In this document: piece by piece, positions 42,597 to 52,241 of the stretch
Numbering within the stretch: position 1 is the first letter of the stretch
Layout: each line of letters begins with the position of its first letter
DNA from: CAYTCZ01 sp964436315
Lineage (GTDB): Bacteria > Actinomycetota > Thermoleophilia > Gaiellales > Gaiellaceae
Reading direction: 5' to 3'
Assembly (NCBI GenBank): GCA_964436315.1
Contig: CAYTCZ010000004.1
Location: forward strand, 1-58,775
DNA: 58,775 bases
The notes under the pieces: generated by a model
What the model was told of the DNA's origin: nothing
Databases searched by the model: none
What the model saw: the letters and a program-made list of their open reading frames with translations, nothing else
Translations under genes and position numbers: made by a program

Positions 42597-42609
42597 CTAT
42601 AGGTTATAG
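42597..42609. promoter_or_regulatory. CTATA-N3-TATAG dyad (candidate operator / bidirectional -10)
   Basis: CTATA GGT TATAG lies between the divergent SDR and solute-binding-protein genes. The plus strand reads TATAGT and the minus strand TATAAC, both acceptable -10 boxes. Same pattern as at 57691. Confidence 0.45.
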
Positions 42610-42801
42610 TCTCCGGGTCGTAACGGTGAATCTCTGCATATGTGCGTCTAAGATGACAGAGCTGCCCGGCCGGAGGTACGGCAGAGGTTCCCGGCGTGCG
42701 AGAACGGTGGCGATTTCCGCGCGCGAGCCGTCGTGTCTAACCAAAGAAACGAGCGGTCGTCTGACGTAGTGCAAACGTTTTTCTCGGGGAGGGAGAGGAG
42801 A

Positions 42802-44277
42802 GTGAGCGAGAAATTTGAGTCTGAAGATCTCGATCGGGAGGATCTGAGAACCGAGGACCTCACGGCGATGTTCCGGAACGGGCGCATCGCGCGGCGCGAC
42901 TTCCTGAAGGCGGCGATGGGCCTTGGGCTCACGCTCCCAGCAGCGGGCGCGCTACTCGCAGCCTGCGGTGGTGATGACGATTCGGCAGAGCCTGCACCTG
43001 CTGAGCCCGCGCCTGCGGAGCCGGCAGAACCCGCCGCGCCGGCAGAACCCGCCGCGCCGGCAGAACCCGCCGCGCCGGCGCCCGCCGAGGTCGATCTCGA
43101 GGGCGTCACCATCAAGTTTGGGAAGGCGCCGCACGGTGAGACGGAGATCGAACTGTTCGAGGAGTGGTTCGCTCCGTTCAAGGAATCGACGGGCGCCGAG
43201 ATCGAGCACACCGTCGTTCCGTGGGACCAGCTCGAGGCGCAGTACACTGCGAACTTCGCCGGCGACGATCCCTTCGACGTCACCTACCAGGTCTCAACGC
43301 ATCTGACGCTGTTCGGCACACGAGGGGCCTTCGAAGACATCACCCCGTACATCGAGGATCCCTCGTACGCAGATGAGCTCTCTCACTTCATTCCAACGAC
43401 GCTCGACGCGAGCGTGTATCAGGGCGTCCTCTACGGCCTGCCGTTCATCATCGGAACGATCGTCATGTTCGTCAACGAGGACATGCTGGCGGAGGCCGGC
43501 CTCGAGATCCCGACGACGACCGATGAGTTGATCTCCACCTCCCAGGCGCTCAAGGACGCCGGAATTGCAGAGTGGGGATTCTCGACGCCGACGACCGTCC
43601 TCGACTTCGGGTGGTATTTCAACCTGCAGAACGTCCACAACCTCGGCGGCGACATCGTGTCGGAGGACCTCTCGCAAGCGACGATCAACTCGCCAGAGGT
43701 AATCGAGGCGACGCAGTACGCAGTCGATCTGATCGAGATGGAACTGCAACCACCGGTCGGGGCATTCGACCGCGAAGGTGCTCTCGAGTTGTTCAAGGCC
43801 GGCAAGCTCGCAATGGTTCTGGACGAGCCGCTGCGCGTCACGCCGTTCAACGAGGAAGGACTCCCGTTCAATTGGACGATCGTGATGCCGGTCGGTGCGC
43901 CCGGCGGCGGCCAGACGACGTTCTCGACCACCGGCCACTGGTGCATGGCGGCGGGGAGCGAGAACAAGGACGCGGCGTGGGAGCTGATCAAGTTCCTCTC
44001 CACGGGTGGCTTCTCGCAGACGTACAACATCCAGTATGGCTTCGTTCCGGTTCGGGACGACGTCGACGTCTCAGGCGGCGATCCGCTGCTGGCGAAGAAT
44101 CTCGAGTTCGCAAACTGCTGCTGGGATGGCCTGAAGACGACGCCGTGGATCTCTCAGGTCCTCGACGAGTACGTCAAGGCGCTCGAGGCGGCAACGAGCG
44201 GAAGTCAGTCGACCGAAGACGCGCTCAATCAGGCACAGGAGCGCGCGGAGGAGATCATCGCCGAGGCCCAAGCGTAG
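42802..44277 (+). CDS. ABC importer solute-binding lipoprotein (family 1 type)
   Basis: About 491 residues with a twin-arginine signal and lipobox: ARRDFLKAAMGLGLTLP...LLAAC, so it is probably exported folded and lipidated. An Ala/Pro/Glu linker of three six-residue repeats precedes the binding domain (ITIKFGKAPHG-like start; PWDQLEAQYTANFAGDDPFD). This is the sugar/glycerol-3-phosphate-type fold. GTG 42802 has GGAGAGG 3-9 nt upstream; the longer frame from 42733 is less likely. Followed by two permeases and an ATPase, with a hairpin after the stop. Confidence 0.92.
   Translation: MSEKFESEDLDREDLRTEDLTAMFRNGRIARRDFLKAAMGLGLTLPAAGALLAACGGDDDSAEPAPAEPAPAEPAEPAAPAEPAAPAEPAAPAPAEVDLEGVTIKFGKAPHGETEIELFEEWFAPFKESTGAEIEHTVVPWDQLEAQYTANFAGDDPFDVTYQVSTHLTLFGTRGAFEDITPYIEDPSYADELSHFIPTTLDASVYQGVLYGLPFIIGTIVMFVNEDMLAEAGLEIPTTTDELISTSQALKDAGIAEWGFSTPTTVLDFGWYFNLQNVHNLGGDIVSEDLSQATINSPEVIEATQYAVDLIEMELQPPVGAFDREGALELFKAGKLAMVLDEPLRVTPFNEEGLPFNWTIVMPVGAPGGGQTTFSTTGHWCMAAGSENKDAAWELIKFLSTGGFSQTYNIQYGFVPVRDDVDVSGGDPLLAKNLEFANCCWDGLKTTPWISQVLDEYVKALEAATSGSQSTEDALNQAQERAEEIIAEAQA
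43021..43074 (+). repeat. 18-bp unit repeated three times in the SBP linker
   Basis: Three exact copies of CCGGCAGAACCCGCCGCG, coding Pro-Ala-Glu-Pro-Ala-Ala. A minisatellite within a flexible linker, prone to copy change. Confidence 0.9.
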
Positions 44278-44302
44278 GAGCGACTAAACGTTCGTGCTTG
44301 TC

Positions 44303-44338
44303 ACCGGCGCCCTCGATTCATACTTCGGGGGCGCCGGT
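44303..44338 (+). terminator. intercistronic hairpin between SBP and permease genes
   Basis: ACCGGCGCCC (44303-44312) and GGGCGCCGGT (44329-44338) form a perfect 10-bp stem. Such structures often stabilise or over-express SBP mRNA relative to the permease genes. Confidence 0.65.
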
Positions 44339-44358
44339 TCGTCTGAAGGAGGACTAGC

Positions 44359-45327
44359 CTGAGCGTCGCGGCACAGCCGGAGGCGATTCGAGAGCCGGAG
44401 TGGGCCAAGCTCACTCTCAGCAAGAGCGAGTACAAGCGCCACGCACGCAGGCGCAAGGTCCGGCGAAGCCTCGTCGGCTACGCCTTCGTTCTCCCGTACT
44501 TCCTGCCGTTCATCGTCTTCCTGGCCGTGCCGACGATCATGGCCGTTCGGTTCAGTTTCTTCACCGGTGGCCTCATTCAGGAGGCGGACTTCGTTGGCCT
44601 GAGGAACTGGGACCGGGCCGCGAGCGACCCAGAGGTTCGCAAGTCGGTCGTCAACACGTTCTACATGGTCATCATCGCGATCACCGTCGTCTTCTCGCTC
44701 GCAATGGGCCTGGCGATGCTGCTCGACCGCTATCGGCGCGGTGGAACCGTATTCAAGTTGGGCCTGTATTTTCCGCTCCTCGCTCCGCCGGTCATCGCCG
44801 GACTCATCTGGCAGTTCATCGTGCACTTCGACTTCGGCGTCGCCAACCTCATCTGGCGGAGCGTCGGCGGCGACCCGATCAACATCCTGGGCACAGCGAG
44901 CTACGCGTTGCTCACGATCGTCGCGGTCGAGGTCTGGCGAGGACTCGGCTTCTGGACACTGTTCTTCTTAGCCGGACTCCAGGGGGTGCCCCAAGAGCTC
45001 TTGGACGCCGCGAGGGTCGATGGGGCGACGGGATGGAAGCGGTTCTACAAGGTCATCTTGCCCATGCTCCGACCGTTGCTTCTGTTCGCCCTCGTGATCG
45101 CCATCATCTACAACTTCCAGATTTTTGACTCGGTCTTCTCGCTGACGTTCGGCGGACCTGCGCTCGCCACGTCGACAATCGTCTGGTTCATCTACCGAAA
45201 CCTGTTCGCCTTCCAGAACACCGGCCTCGCGTACGCGACGAGTGTCGGACTCCTCGTCATCATCCTCGCACTGACGTTCATCTCGTTCTGGCTGCTCGGA
45301 GCGCGCAGACGGAGGGCCGGAATTTGA
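44359..45327 (+). CDS. ABC importer permease 1 (MalF-type), CTG start
   Basis: 323 residues from CTG 44359. Six hydrophobic segments; the EAA loop is ELLDAARVDGATGWKRFYKVILP. No ATG, GTG or TTG exists in frame before GTG 44521, which would cut off the first membrane helix (GYAFVLPYFLPFIVFL). CTG lies 6 nt after AAGGAGG (44346-44352). It pairs with permease 2, whose start overlaps by 4 nt. Confidence 0.92.
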   Translation: MSVAAQPEAIREPEWAKLTLSKSEYKRHARRRKVRRSLVGYAFVLPYFLPFIVFLAVPTIMAVRFSFFTGGLIQEADFVGLRNWDRAASDPEVRKSVVNTFYMVIIAITVVFSLAMGLAMLLDRYRRGGTVFKLGLYFPLLAPPVIAGLIWQFIVHFDFGVANLIWRSVGGDPINILGTASYALLTIVAVEVWRGLGFWTLFFLAGLQGVPQELLDAARVDGATGWKRFYKVILPMLRPLLLFALVIAIIYNFQIFDSVFSLTFGGPALATSTIVWFIYRNLFAFQNTGLAYATSVGLLVIILALTFISFWLLGARRRRAGI

Positions 45328-46211
45328 GCGACGTCGCCTACAGCGACAAGCAGAGCGTCGACTACGCCGCCGCCGAACGGAAGGCGAAGATGAGCCGCCG
45401 ATTCAAGGCGTCGCTCGCCTACCTCGTGCTGATCCTCTTCGTGATCCTCGCCGTGGGCCCGTTCATCTACCTTCTCTCTCCCTCGTTCCGAGACAGCGTC
45501 TCGATCTTCTCGTATCCGCCCGAGTGGATCCCGCGGTCCTGGTACACCGGGAACTTCGAGTTCCTTTTCAACGACACGAAGTACCTTCGCTGGATGGGGA
45601 ACACCTTCATCTTCGCGTCGGCCGTGACCATCATCACGCTCTTCATCGACTCCCTGGCCGGCTATGCCTTCGCCCGGCTCCGCTTCCCGGGGAGGACCCT
45701 CCTTTTCTTCCTCGTGATTGCCACGCTCATGATTCCGGTCGCGGCACTGATCGCACCGCTCTTCGTGATCGTGGAGTCCTTTGGTTGGCTCAATACCTAC
45801 TGGGGCCTGATCCTCCCGATGACGGTCGCTCCGCTCGGCGTGTTCATGATGCGCCAGTTCATCTCGACGCTGCCAGAGGGTCTGTACGAGGCGGCCAAGC
45901 TCGATGGCGCCTCGGAGTGGAAGATTTTCAGCCGTGTCGTGATGCCTCAGATGAAGCCGGCTCTCGTGGTTCTGGGGATCTTCGTCTTCATGACGCAGTG
46001 GGTGAACTTCCTCTGGCCGCTCGTCGTTATCACCAACGACGAGATGCGAACGCTTACGGTCGGAGTCGCATCCCTTGAAGGCCAGTTCGTGACGAACTGG
46101 GGGATCATCGCCGCCGGGTCGCTCTTGACGATGATTCCCATTACGATCGTGTTCTTGCTCTTCCAACGCTGGTTCGTGCGAGCCTCGATGGCGGGTGCCC
46201 TGAAGGAGTAG
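45324..46211 (+). CDS. ABC importer permease 2 (MalG-type)
   Basis: 295 residues from a TTG start in a 4-nt overlap with permease 1. Six hydrophobic segments; EAA loop EAAKLDGASEWKIFSRVVMP. The N-terminal 30 residues are cytosolic and charged. Carbohydrate-uptake-1-like family. Downstream GAAGGAG serves the ATPase gene. Confidence 0.94.
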   Translation: MSDVAYSDKQSVDYAAAERKAKMSRRFKASLAYLVLILFVILAVGPFIYLLSPSFRDSVSIFSYPPEWIPRSWYTGNFEFLFNDTKYLRWMGNTFIFASAVTIITLFIDSLAGYAFARLRFPGRTLLFFLVIATLMIPVAALIAPLFVIVESFGWLNTYWGLILPMTVAPLGVFMMRQFISTLPEGLYEAAKLDGASEWKIFSRVVMPQMKPALVVLGIFVFMTQWVNFLWPLVVITNDEMRTLTVGVASLEGQFVTNWGIIAAGSLLTMIPITIVFLLFQRWFVRASMAGALKE

Positions 46212-46226
46212 GAGTAGGAGAAGGAG

Positions 46227-47395
<1,169 letters not shown>

Positions 47396-47399
<4 letters not shown>

Positions 47400-48697
47400 G
47401 CTCGAGACTCGCGGAGGCGGTCGAGGCGCAGAAAGACGGCCTCTACACACTGCTGCGCGACCTGATCTCTTTCCGAACTGAGAGTCAGGCGAAGGAGGCA
47501 ACACACTTCCCCGACGAGGTCCGTCGCTGCGCGAGCTTCACGGAGGCGTTCCTGCGAGAGCTGGGCTTTACGATCGAGACCTGGGACGTCGGACCGTCGG
47601 CGACGTTCGACGCACATCCGGTGATCGTGGCACGGCGAGAGGGGTCAGGAGGCGGTCGGTCGATCGCGTTCAACGGCCACCTGGACGTGGTGCCGGTCGG
47701 GGACACGAGCGCGTGGGATCACGACCCGTTCGGCGGGGAGATCGTCGACGGGAAGCTCTACGGACGCGGCGCCGCGGATATGAAGGGCGGGATCGCCTCG
47801 GCAATGTTCGCGGCCAGCACCGTCTTGAAGGAAGGCTTTGAGCCCAAGGGAGACATCCACTTCCACCTGGTCACCGACGAGGAGGTAGTCGGAAACGGCA
47901 CACGCGAGATCGTGGAGCGGGCACCGAAGACCGACGCGGTCATCTCGCTCGAGCCCTCATACATGGCGATCTCGATGACCGAGGGTGGGCTCGTCCACTT
48001 TCGGATCGAGGTAGAGGGCGTCGAGGCACATGCCTCCACCCGCTATCTGTCGGTTCACGCCGGTGGACAGGGCAGCGGCGGCGTCAACGCGATCGAGAAG
48101 ACGATCAAGATCGTGAGCGCGCTCCAAGAACTCGAGCGCGAGTGGGCAAACAAGAAATCACACCCGTATCTCCCGCCCGGATACGACACCCTCCTCCCCG
48201 GTGTCATCGTCGGTGGGCCCGGCGGAGGCAAGGACGGCCGCCTCAATCTGTTCTCGAACGCGGGGACGACACCCAACTACTGCTCGATCGAATACAACCT
48301 CTGGTTCTACCCGTTCGAGACGATCGAGGAGGTCAAGGCCGAGGTCGAGGGCTACGTGGGCGATGTCTGCCGTGCCGACCCGTGGCTGCGAGACCACCCG
48401 CCGAAGTTCACGTGGGGGATCAACCACATCTACTTCCCGGCCGCCGATGTGCCCCCCGATCATCCGGTCGTCGCAACGATGAAGGAGTCCCTCGAAGAGA
48501 TCGGGGTCGAGATCGATCTTCGCGGCTTCGGGGCGGCGACCGACCTCGCCTGGTACGCGGAGAAAGGGATCCCAGGACTGATCTTCGGAGCCGGCCGGCT
48601 CGAGGAGTGTCACTCGGCGAACGAGTACGTCGATGCTCAGGATCTTCTCGATGCCTCCAAAGCGCACGCGCTCTTCATTGAGCGCTGGTGCGGGTAG
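47396..48697 (+). CDS. M20 family metallopeptidase / deacylase
   Basis: 433 residues with the M20 zinc motifs: NGHLDVVPVGD, RGAADMKGG, TDEEVVGNGT, and the His near ECHSANEYV. Members (ArgE, DapE, carboxypeptidase G2) cleave N-acyl or N-carbamoyl amino acids. Located directly after the importer, it probably hydrolyses the imported compound. Start overlaps the ATPase by 4 nt. Confidence 0.94.
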
Positions 48698-48706
48698 GTC
48701 GCTCTC

Positions 48707-50623
48707 GTGCGCGCCGAGCGCAATCTCCTCATTCAGGTCGCAGACGGAACGGAGCTCGCCGCCGACCTCCTGCTGCCGAACGATCCCGGGTCGGTGCCGG
48801 CCCTCGTCAGCCACTACCCGTACCACAAGGACGATGTAATCGCGGCCGCATTCGAGTATCCGAACCGCTACTTCGTCGAGCAGGGTTACGCCAGCCTACT
48901 GGTCGACTTCCGCGGACTCGGAAGCTCGAGCGGCATGGCCCGAGACGCGATGGATGGTCGCGAAGTCGAGGATTGCGTCGCGATCGTCGAGTGGGCGTCC
49001 GAGCAGCCCTGGTGCGACGGGAACGTCGGGATGTGGGGCGTTTCCTACGGCGGCATCACGTCGTTTCGCGCCGCTGCCGAGAATCCGCCGGCGCTCAAGG
49101 CAGTCGTCCCGATCTACGGGAGTCTCGACATCTACCACGACTGGTTCTATCCGGGCGGCTGCTTCAACTGCCTGGGAGCGAGCGGCGTGTGGGGCTCGAA
49201 CATGCTTGCGATGCAGCTCATGCCGCCGATGTTCAACGACCCTGGAGGGCGCTGGTATCGCGTCTGGAGCGAGCGCCTCGAGCACGCCGAGCCGTACCTC
49301 CTCCCGTGGCGAGAGCACCCGGAGTGGGACGACTACTGGCAGCAAAAGACCATCGATGCGTCGCGCATCGAGGTTCCCACATTCCTGATCGGAGGATGGC
49401 GTGACATCTTCCCCGAGGCGATGGTGAAGGCCTACGGAGAGCTCCGAGGGCCGCGAAAGCTCCTGATGGGGCCGTGGCTCCACCTGATGCCAGACATCTC
49501 ACCCGAGTCGCCGACAGACTTCCTGCCAGAGATGTGCCGCTGGTGGGATCACTGGCTCAGAGGGAAGGACACGGGCGTCCTGGAAGAGCCCTCGGTGACG
49601 CACTTCGTCCAGGGCGCCGACGAATGGCGCCAGGAGGCGGAGTGGCCTCCTCCCAGCACGATGGACAGCTCTTTCTACTTCGGTGCGACGTCTTCACTTG
49701 AGCCTGCCGCACCGAGCGACGAGGGTAGTGTGGCCTACGACGGCGACCCGACCGTCGGCACATCCTCAGGATTGTGGGATCCGATCGGGCTTCCGATCGC
49801 TGTGCCGCGCGAGCAGTCAGCCGACGACGTCCGCTCGCTGTCGTTTACGACTGAGCCGATGACCGCCGATCTCGAACTCGCCGGGTCGCCGATCGCGGTG
49901 GTCGCGCTCGTACTTGACGAAGGCGAAGAGGCCAACGTTGTCGTGAAGCTCTGCGACGTGGCACCGTACGGCCGCTCGACCCTGATTACGAGCGGCTGGC
50001 TCAAGGGGAGCCACCGCGACTCACATGAGACCGCGAATCCTCTCGTCCCGGGTGAGGCATGCGTTCTTGAGGTTCCGCTCTGGGCAACGGCCTACCGAGT
50101 CGTCCGTGGCAACCGTCTGCGTGTTGCCGTCTCGTGCAGCGATTTCCCACGCATTTGGCCGACGCGATCGAACCCAAGGATCCGCGTTCTCGTGGGCGGC
50201 GAGCGCGCCTCTCACGTCCGACTTCCGCTGGCGCCGGCGCCGAACGAGCGGCCGCCCGAACTGCCAGTGCCGGATCCAAACGTCAACCGCGCCCCGCTGA
50301 CGATCGACTTCGAGCCGCGCTGGCGCGTCCAGGAGGACGTCTGGTCGGGAACCGCATCGGTGACGTCCGGCTATTTCTGGAAGTTCCGAACGCCGGCGGA
50401 AGATGGCCAGGTGTCAATCGACCACTCGGTAACGGCAAGCGTCGAAGCCGATCGACCAGACGGGGCGCGGGTCACGGGCACGACCAGCACTCACCACGAC
50501 CTGCCCAACGGCACCACTGTCGATGTCGCCGCAAGGGCGCTGCTCACGCAGGACGGGCTGGCACTGTGGGGAAGAGTCGAGATCGACGGTCAGCCGTTCT
50601 TCGAGCGCGAGTGGCGCCGCTGA
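48707..50623 (+). CDS. CocE/NonD family hydrolase
   Basis: 638 residues, X-Pro dipeptidyl-peptidase-like: GLGSSSGMA, the nucleophile elbow GVSYGGITS near residue 114, and the jelly-roll C-terminal domain beginning around residue 330. Members include cocaine esterase and amide/ester hydrolases. GTG start 9 nt after the M20 stop; no signal peptide. Part of the importer operon. Confidence 0.92.
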   Translation: MRAERNLLIQVADGTELAADLLLPNDPGSVPALVSHYPYHKDDVIAAAFEYPNRYFVEQGYASLLVDFRGLGSSSGMARDAMDGREVEDCVAIVEWASEQPWCDGNVGMWGVSYGGITSFRAAAENPPALKAVVPIYGSLDIYHDWFYPGGCFNCLGASGVWGSNMLAMQLMPPMFNDPGGRWYRVWSERLEHAEPYLLPWREHPEWDDYWQQKTIDASRIEVPTFLIGGWRDIFPEAMVKAYGELRGPRKLLMGPWLHLMPDISPESPTDFLPEMCRWWDHWLRGKDTGVLEEPSVTHFVQGADEWRQEAEWPPPSTMDSSFYFGATSSLEPAAPSDEGSVAYDGDPTVGTSSGLWDPIGLPIAVPREQSADDVRSLSFTTEPMTADLELAGSPIAVVALVLDEGEEANVVVKLCDVAPYGRSTLITSGWLKGSHRDSHETANPLVPGEACVLEVPLWATAYRVVRGNRLRVAVSCSDFPRIWPTRSNPRIRVLVGGERASHVRLPLAPAPNERPPELPVPDPNVNRAPLTIDFEPRWRVQEDVWSGTASVTSGYFWKFRTPAEDGQVSIDHSVTASVEADRPDGARVTGTTSTHHDLPNGTTVDVAARALLTQDGLALWGRVEIDGQPFFEREWRR

Positions 50624-50636
50624 TCGAGGTCAGCGA

Positions 50637-51446
50637 GTGGCGATCCCCGATCTGAGTGACAAGAGCCTCTCAGAACTCCTCTCGCTCCGGGGGCGCACGG
50701 CCGTTGTGACCGGTGGTGCTCAGGGCATCGGTCTGGCGGTCAGCTCTCGCCTTGCCGAAGCCGGGGCGAGTGTCCTGATCGGCGATCTCGATACCGACGC
50801 CGCCGCGAGCGCAGCGCGGACCATCGAGGACAGCGGTGGAACCGGGGCCGCGGGAACACTTGACGTCGCCGACCCGGCGTCCGTCAGCGCGCTGGCGAAT
50901 CGTGCAGTCGACGAACTCGGTGGTATCGACATCTGGGTGAACAACGCGGGCATCTATCCGGCTGTCGAAATCCTCGAGATGAGCGATGACCAGTGGGACC
51001 GGGTGTTGGAGATCGATCTTCGCGGAGTCTTCGTCGGTGCCCGAGAAGCAGCGCGACGAATGGTCGAGCAGGATCGCGGGGGCGTCATCATCAACGTCGC
51101 TTCGACGGCCTCGTACCGAGTCATGGGACACGGGGTCGTCCACTACGTCTCGGCGAAACACGGCGTCGTCGGATTGACCAAAGGTCTGGCAGTCGAGCTC
51201 GGCCCGCACCAGATACGGGTGCTCGGCATCGCTCCGGCAGTGACGCGAACGCCGGGTCTCGCCGCCATGCAGGCGACGTTCGAGGATCAGGGCTTCGACA
51301 TCGACCGGCTCGGCGAGAAACTGCCGCTTGGACGTGTGGCCGAACCAGACGACGTCGCGCGTGTCGCGGTGTTCTGTGCAAGCGATCTGTCGGCACTCAT
51401 GACCGGCAGCACTCTGTTGGTCGACGCCGGCGTGATGGCGACGTAG
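50637..51446 (+). CDS. short-chain dehydrogenase/reductase
   Basis: 269 residues: TGGAQGIGLAVSSRL, NNAGIYPAVEIL, NVASTASYRVMG, YVSAKHG. GTG 50637 is chosen as the upstream frame from 50523 lies inside the CocE gene. It is the last gene of the importer operon (13 nt after CocE), converging on the anchored hydrolase-like gene. Reaction unknown. Confidence 0.92.
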   Translation: MAIPDLSDKSLSELLSLRGRTAVVTGGAQGIGLAVSSRLAEAGASVLIGDLDTDAAASAARTIEDSGGTGAAGTLDVADPASVSALANRAVDELGGIDIWVNNAGIYPAVEILEMSDDQWDRVLEIDLRGVFVGAREAARRMVEQDRGGVIINVASTASYRVMGHGVVHYVSAKHGVVGLTKGLAVELGPHQIRVLGIAPAVTRTPGLAAMQATFEDQGFDIDRLGEKLPLGRVAEPDDVARVAVFCASDLSALMTGSTLLVDAGVMAT

Positions 51447-51466
51447 CGGCGTTGCCCCGCCGAGCG

Positions 51467-52237
51467 CTAGGCCCGCGCGCGCGGACGGCCGGTCACCAAC
51501 GAGAGGAACGTCGCCACCTGAAACCGGATGTTCGAGGCGAATTCTCCTGTCAGGAGATCGGTTCCCTGATTCCTCGTCGGCACGCTGATGCTCCCCGCCC
51601 AGCCGATCGAGGCATTGCGAAGAGCCTTCGCTGTTTTCAGGGTGTCCGAGTCAAGCGAGCCTGCCAGAAAGAGCTTCGATTCGCCGGTACCTCGGAGCTC
51701 GGACACCCCAGCGGTACCAACCGGGCCCGGCGAGAGCAGCACCAGGCCGCTCAACCCCTGCTCGTCACCGGCTTGGAGGGCGGCGATTCCACCAAGTCCG
51801 GCGGCGACGACCGAGATCGACGTCGCGCCCTCGGCTCGGGCAAGTTCAAATGCTGCCTCTGCATCAAGACTGATCTCGGCCGCGATCATCACCGATCCGG
51901 CGCGCGGGGTCAGCTCGAGTGCAAGGAGCGTGTAGTCGTCGGCAGCGAGCGTCTCCCAGAGCGGTGACCAACTCGCGAGCTCCTCCCCCTCGCCGTGGAG
52001 AAAGATCACCCAGTCATCGGCTCCGACCGATTGCAGGCCCCGAATCGACGCGCCGTCAGAGGCGGTCAGCCGCACATCCCGGCCTGCGAGCGCCTCCGAA
52101 CTATCCTCCGACGACAACACGACTACGAGGGCAATCCCAAGCACGAGGAGGAGCCCGGCTAGAAACGCAATACCGAGCACGACACGTCGACTCGTAAACC
52201 GTGCCGAGCCTTCCTGCGACGGGCTTGATGCGGTCAA
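51467..52237 (-). CDS. membrane-anchored alpha/beta-hydrolase-like protein without Ser nucleophile
   Basis: 256 residues: basic N-terminus, one membrane segment (VVLGIAFLAGLLLVLGIALVVV), then an alpha/beta hydrolase-like domain outside. The nucleophile elbow position reads VAAGLGGIAAL, with Leu in place of Ser, and the oxyanion region HGEGEE is retained. Probably not a hydrolase in the usual way; a binding or scaffolding role is possible. It ends 21 nt from the convergent SDR. Confidence 0.75.
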   Translation of the reverse strand: MTASSPSQEGSARFTSRRVVLGIAFLAGLLLVLGIALVVVLSSEDSSEALAGRDVRLTASDGASIRGLQSVGADDWVIFLHGEGEELASWSPLWETLAADDYTLLALELTPRAGSVMIAAEISLDAEAAFELARAEGATSISVVAAGLGGIAALQAGDEQGLSGLVLLSPGPVGTAGVSELRGTGESKLFLAGSLDSDTLKTAKALRNASIGWAGSISVPTRNQGTDLLTGEFASNIRFQVATFLSLVTGRPRARA

Positions 52238-52241
52238 GGCC

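Noticed and set aside
43021..43074. CRISPR-like repeat
   Set aside because: Three adjacent exact 18-bp units without spacers inside a coding linker; it is a minisatellite. No CRISPR array or cas gene was seen in the window.
50523..50636. Longer start of the SDR gene at 50523
   Set aside because: It overlaps the CocE gene by about 100 nt and adds unconserved residues; GTG 50637 fits the family start.
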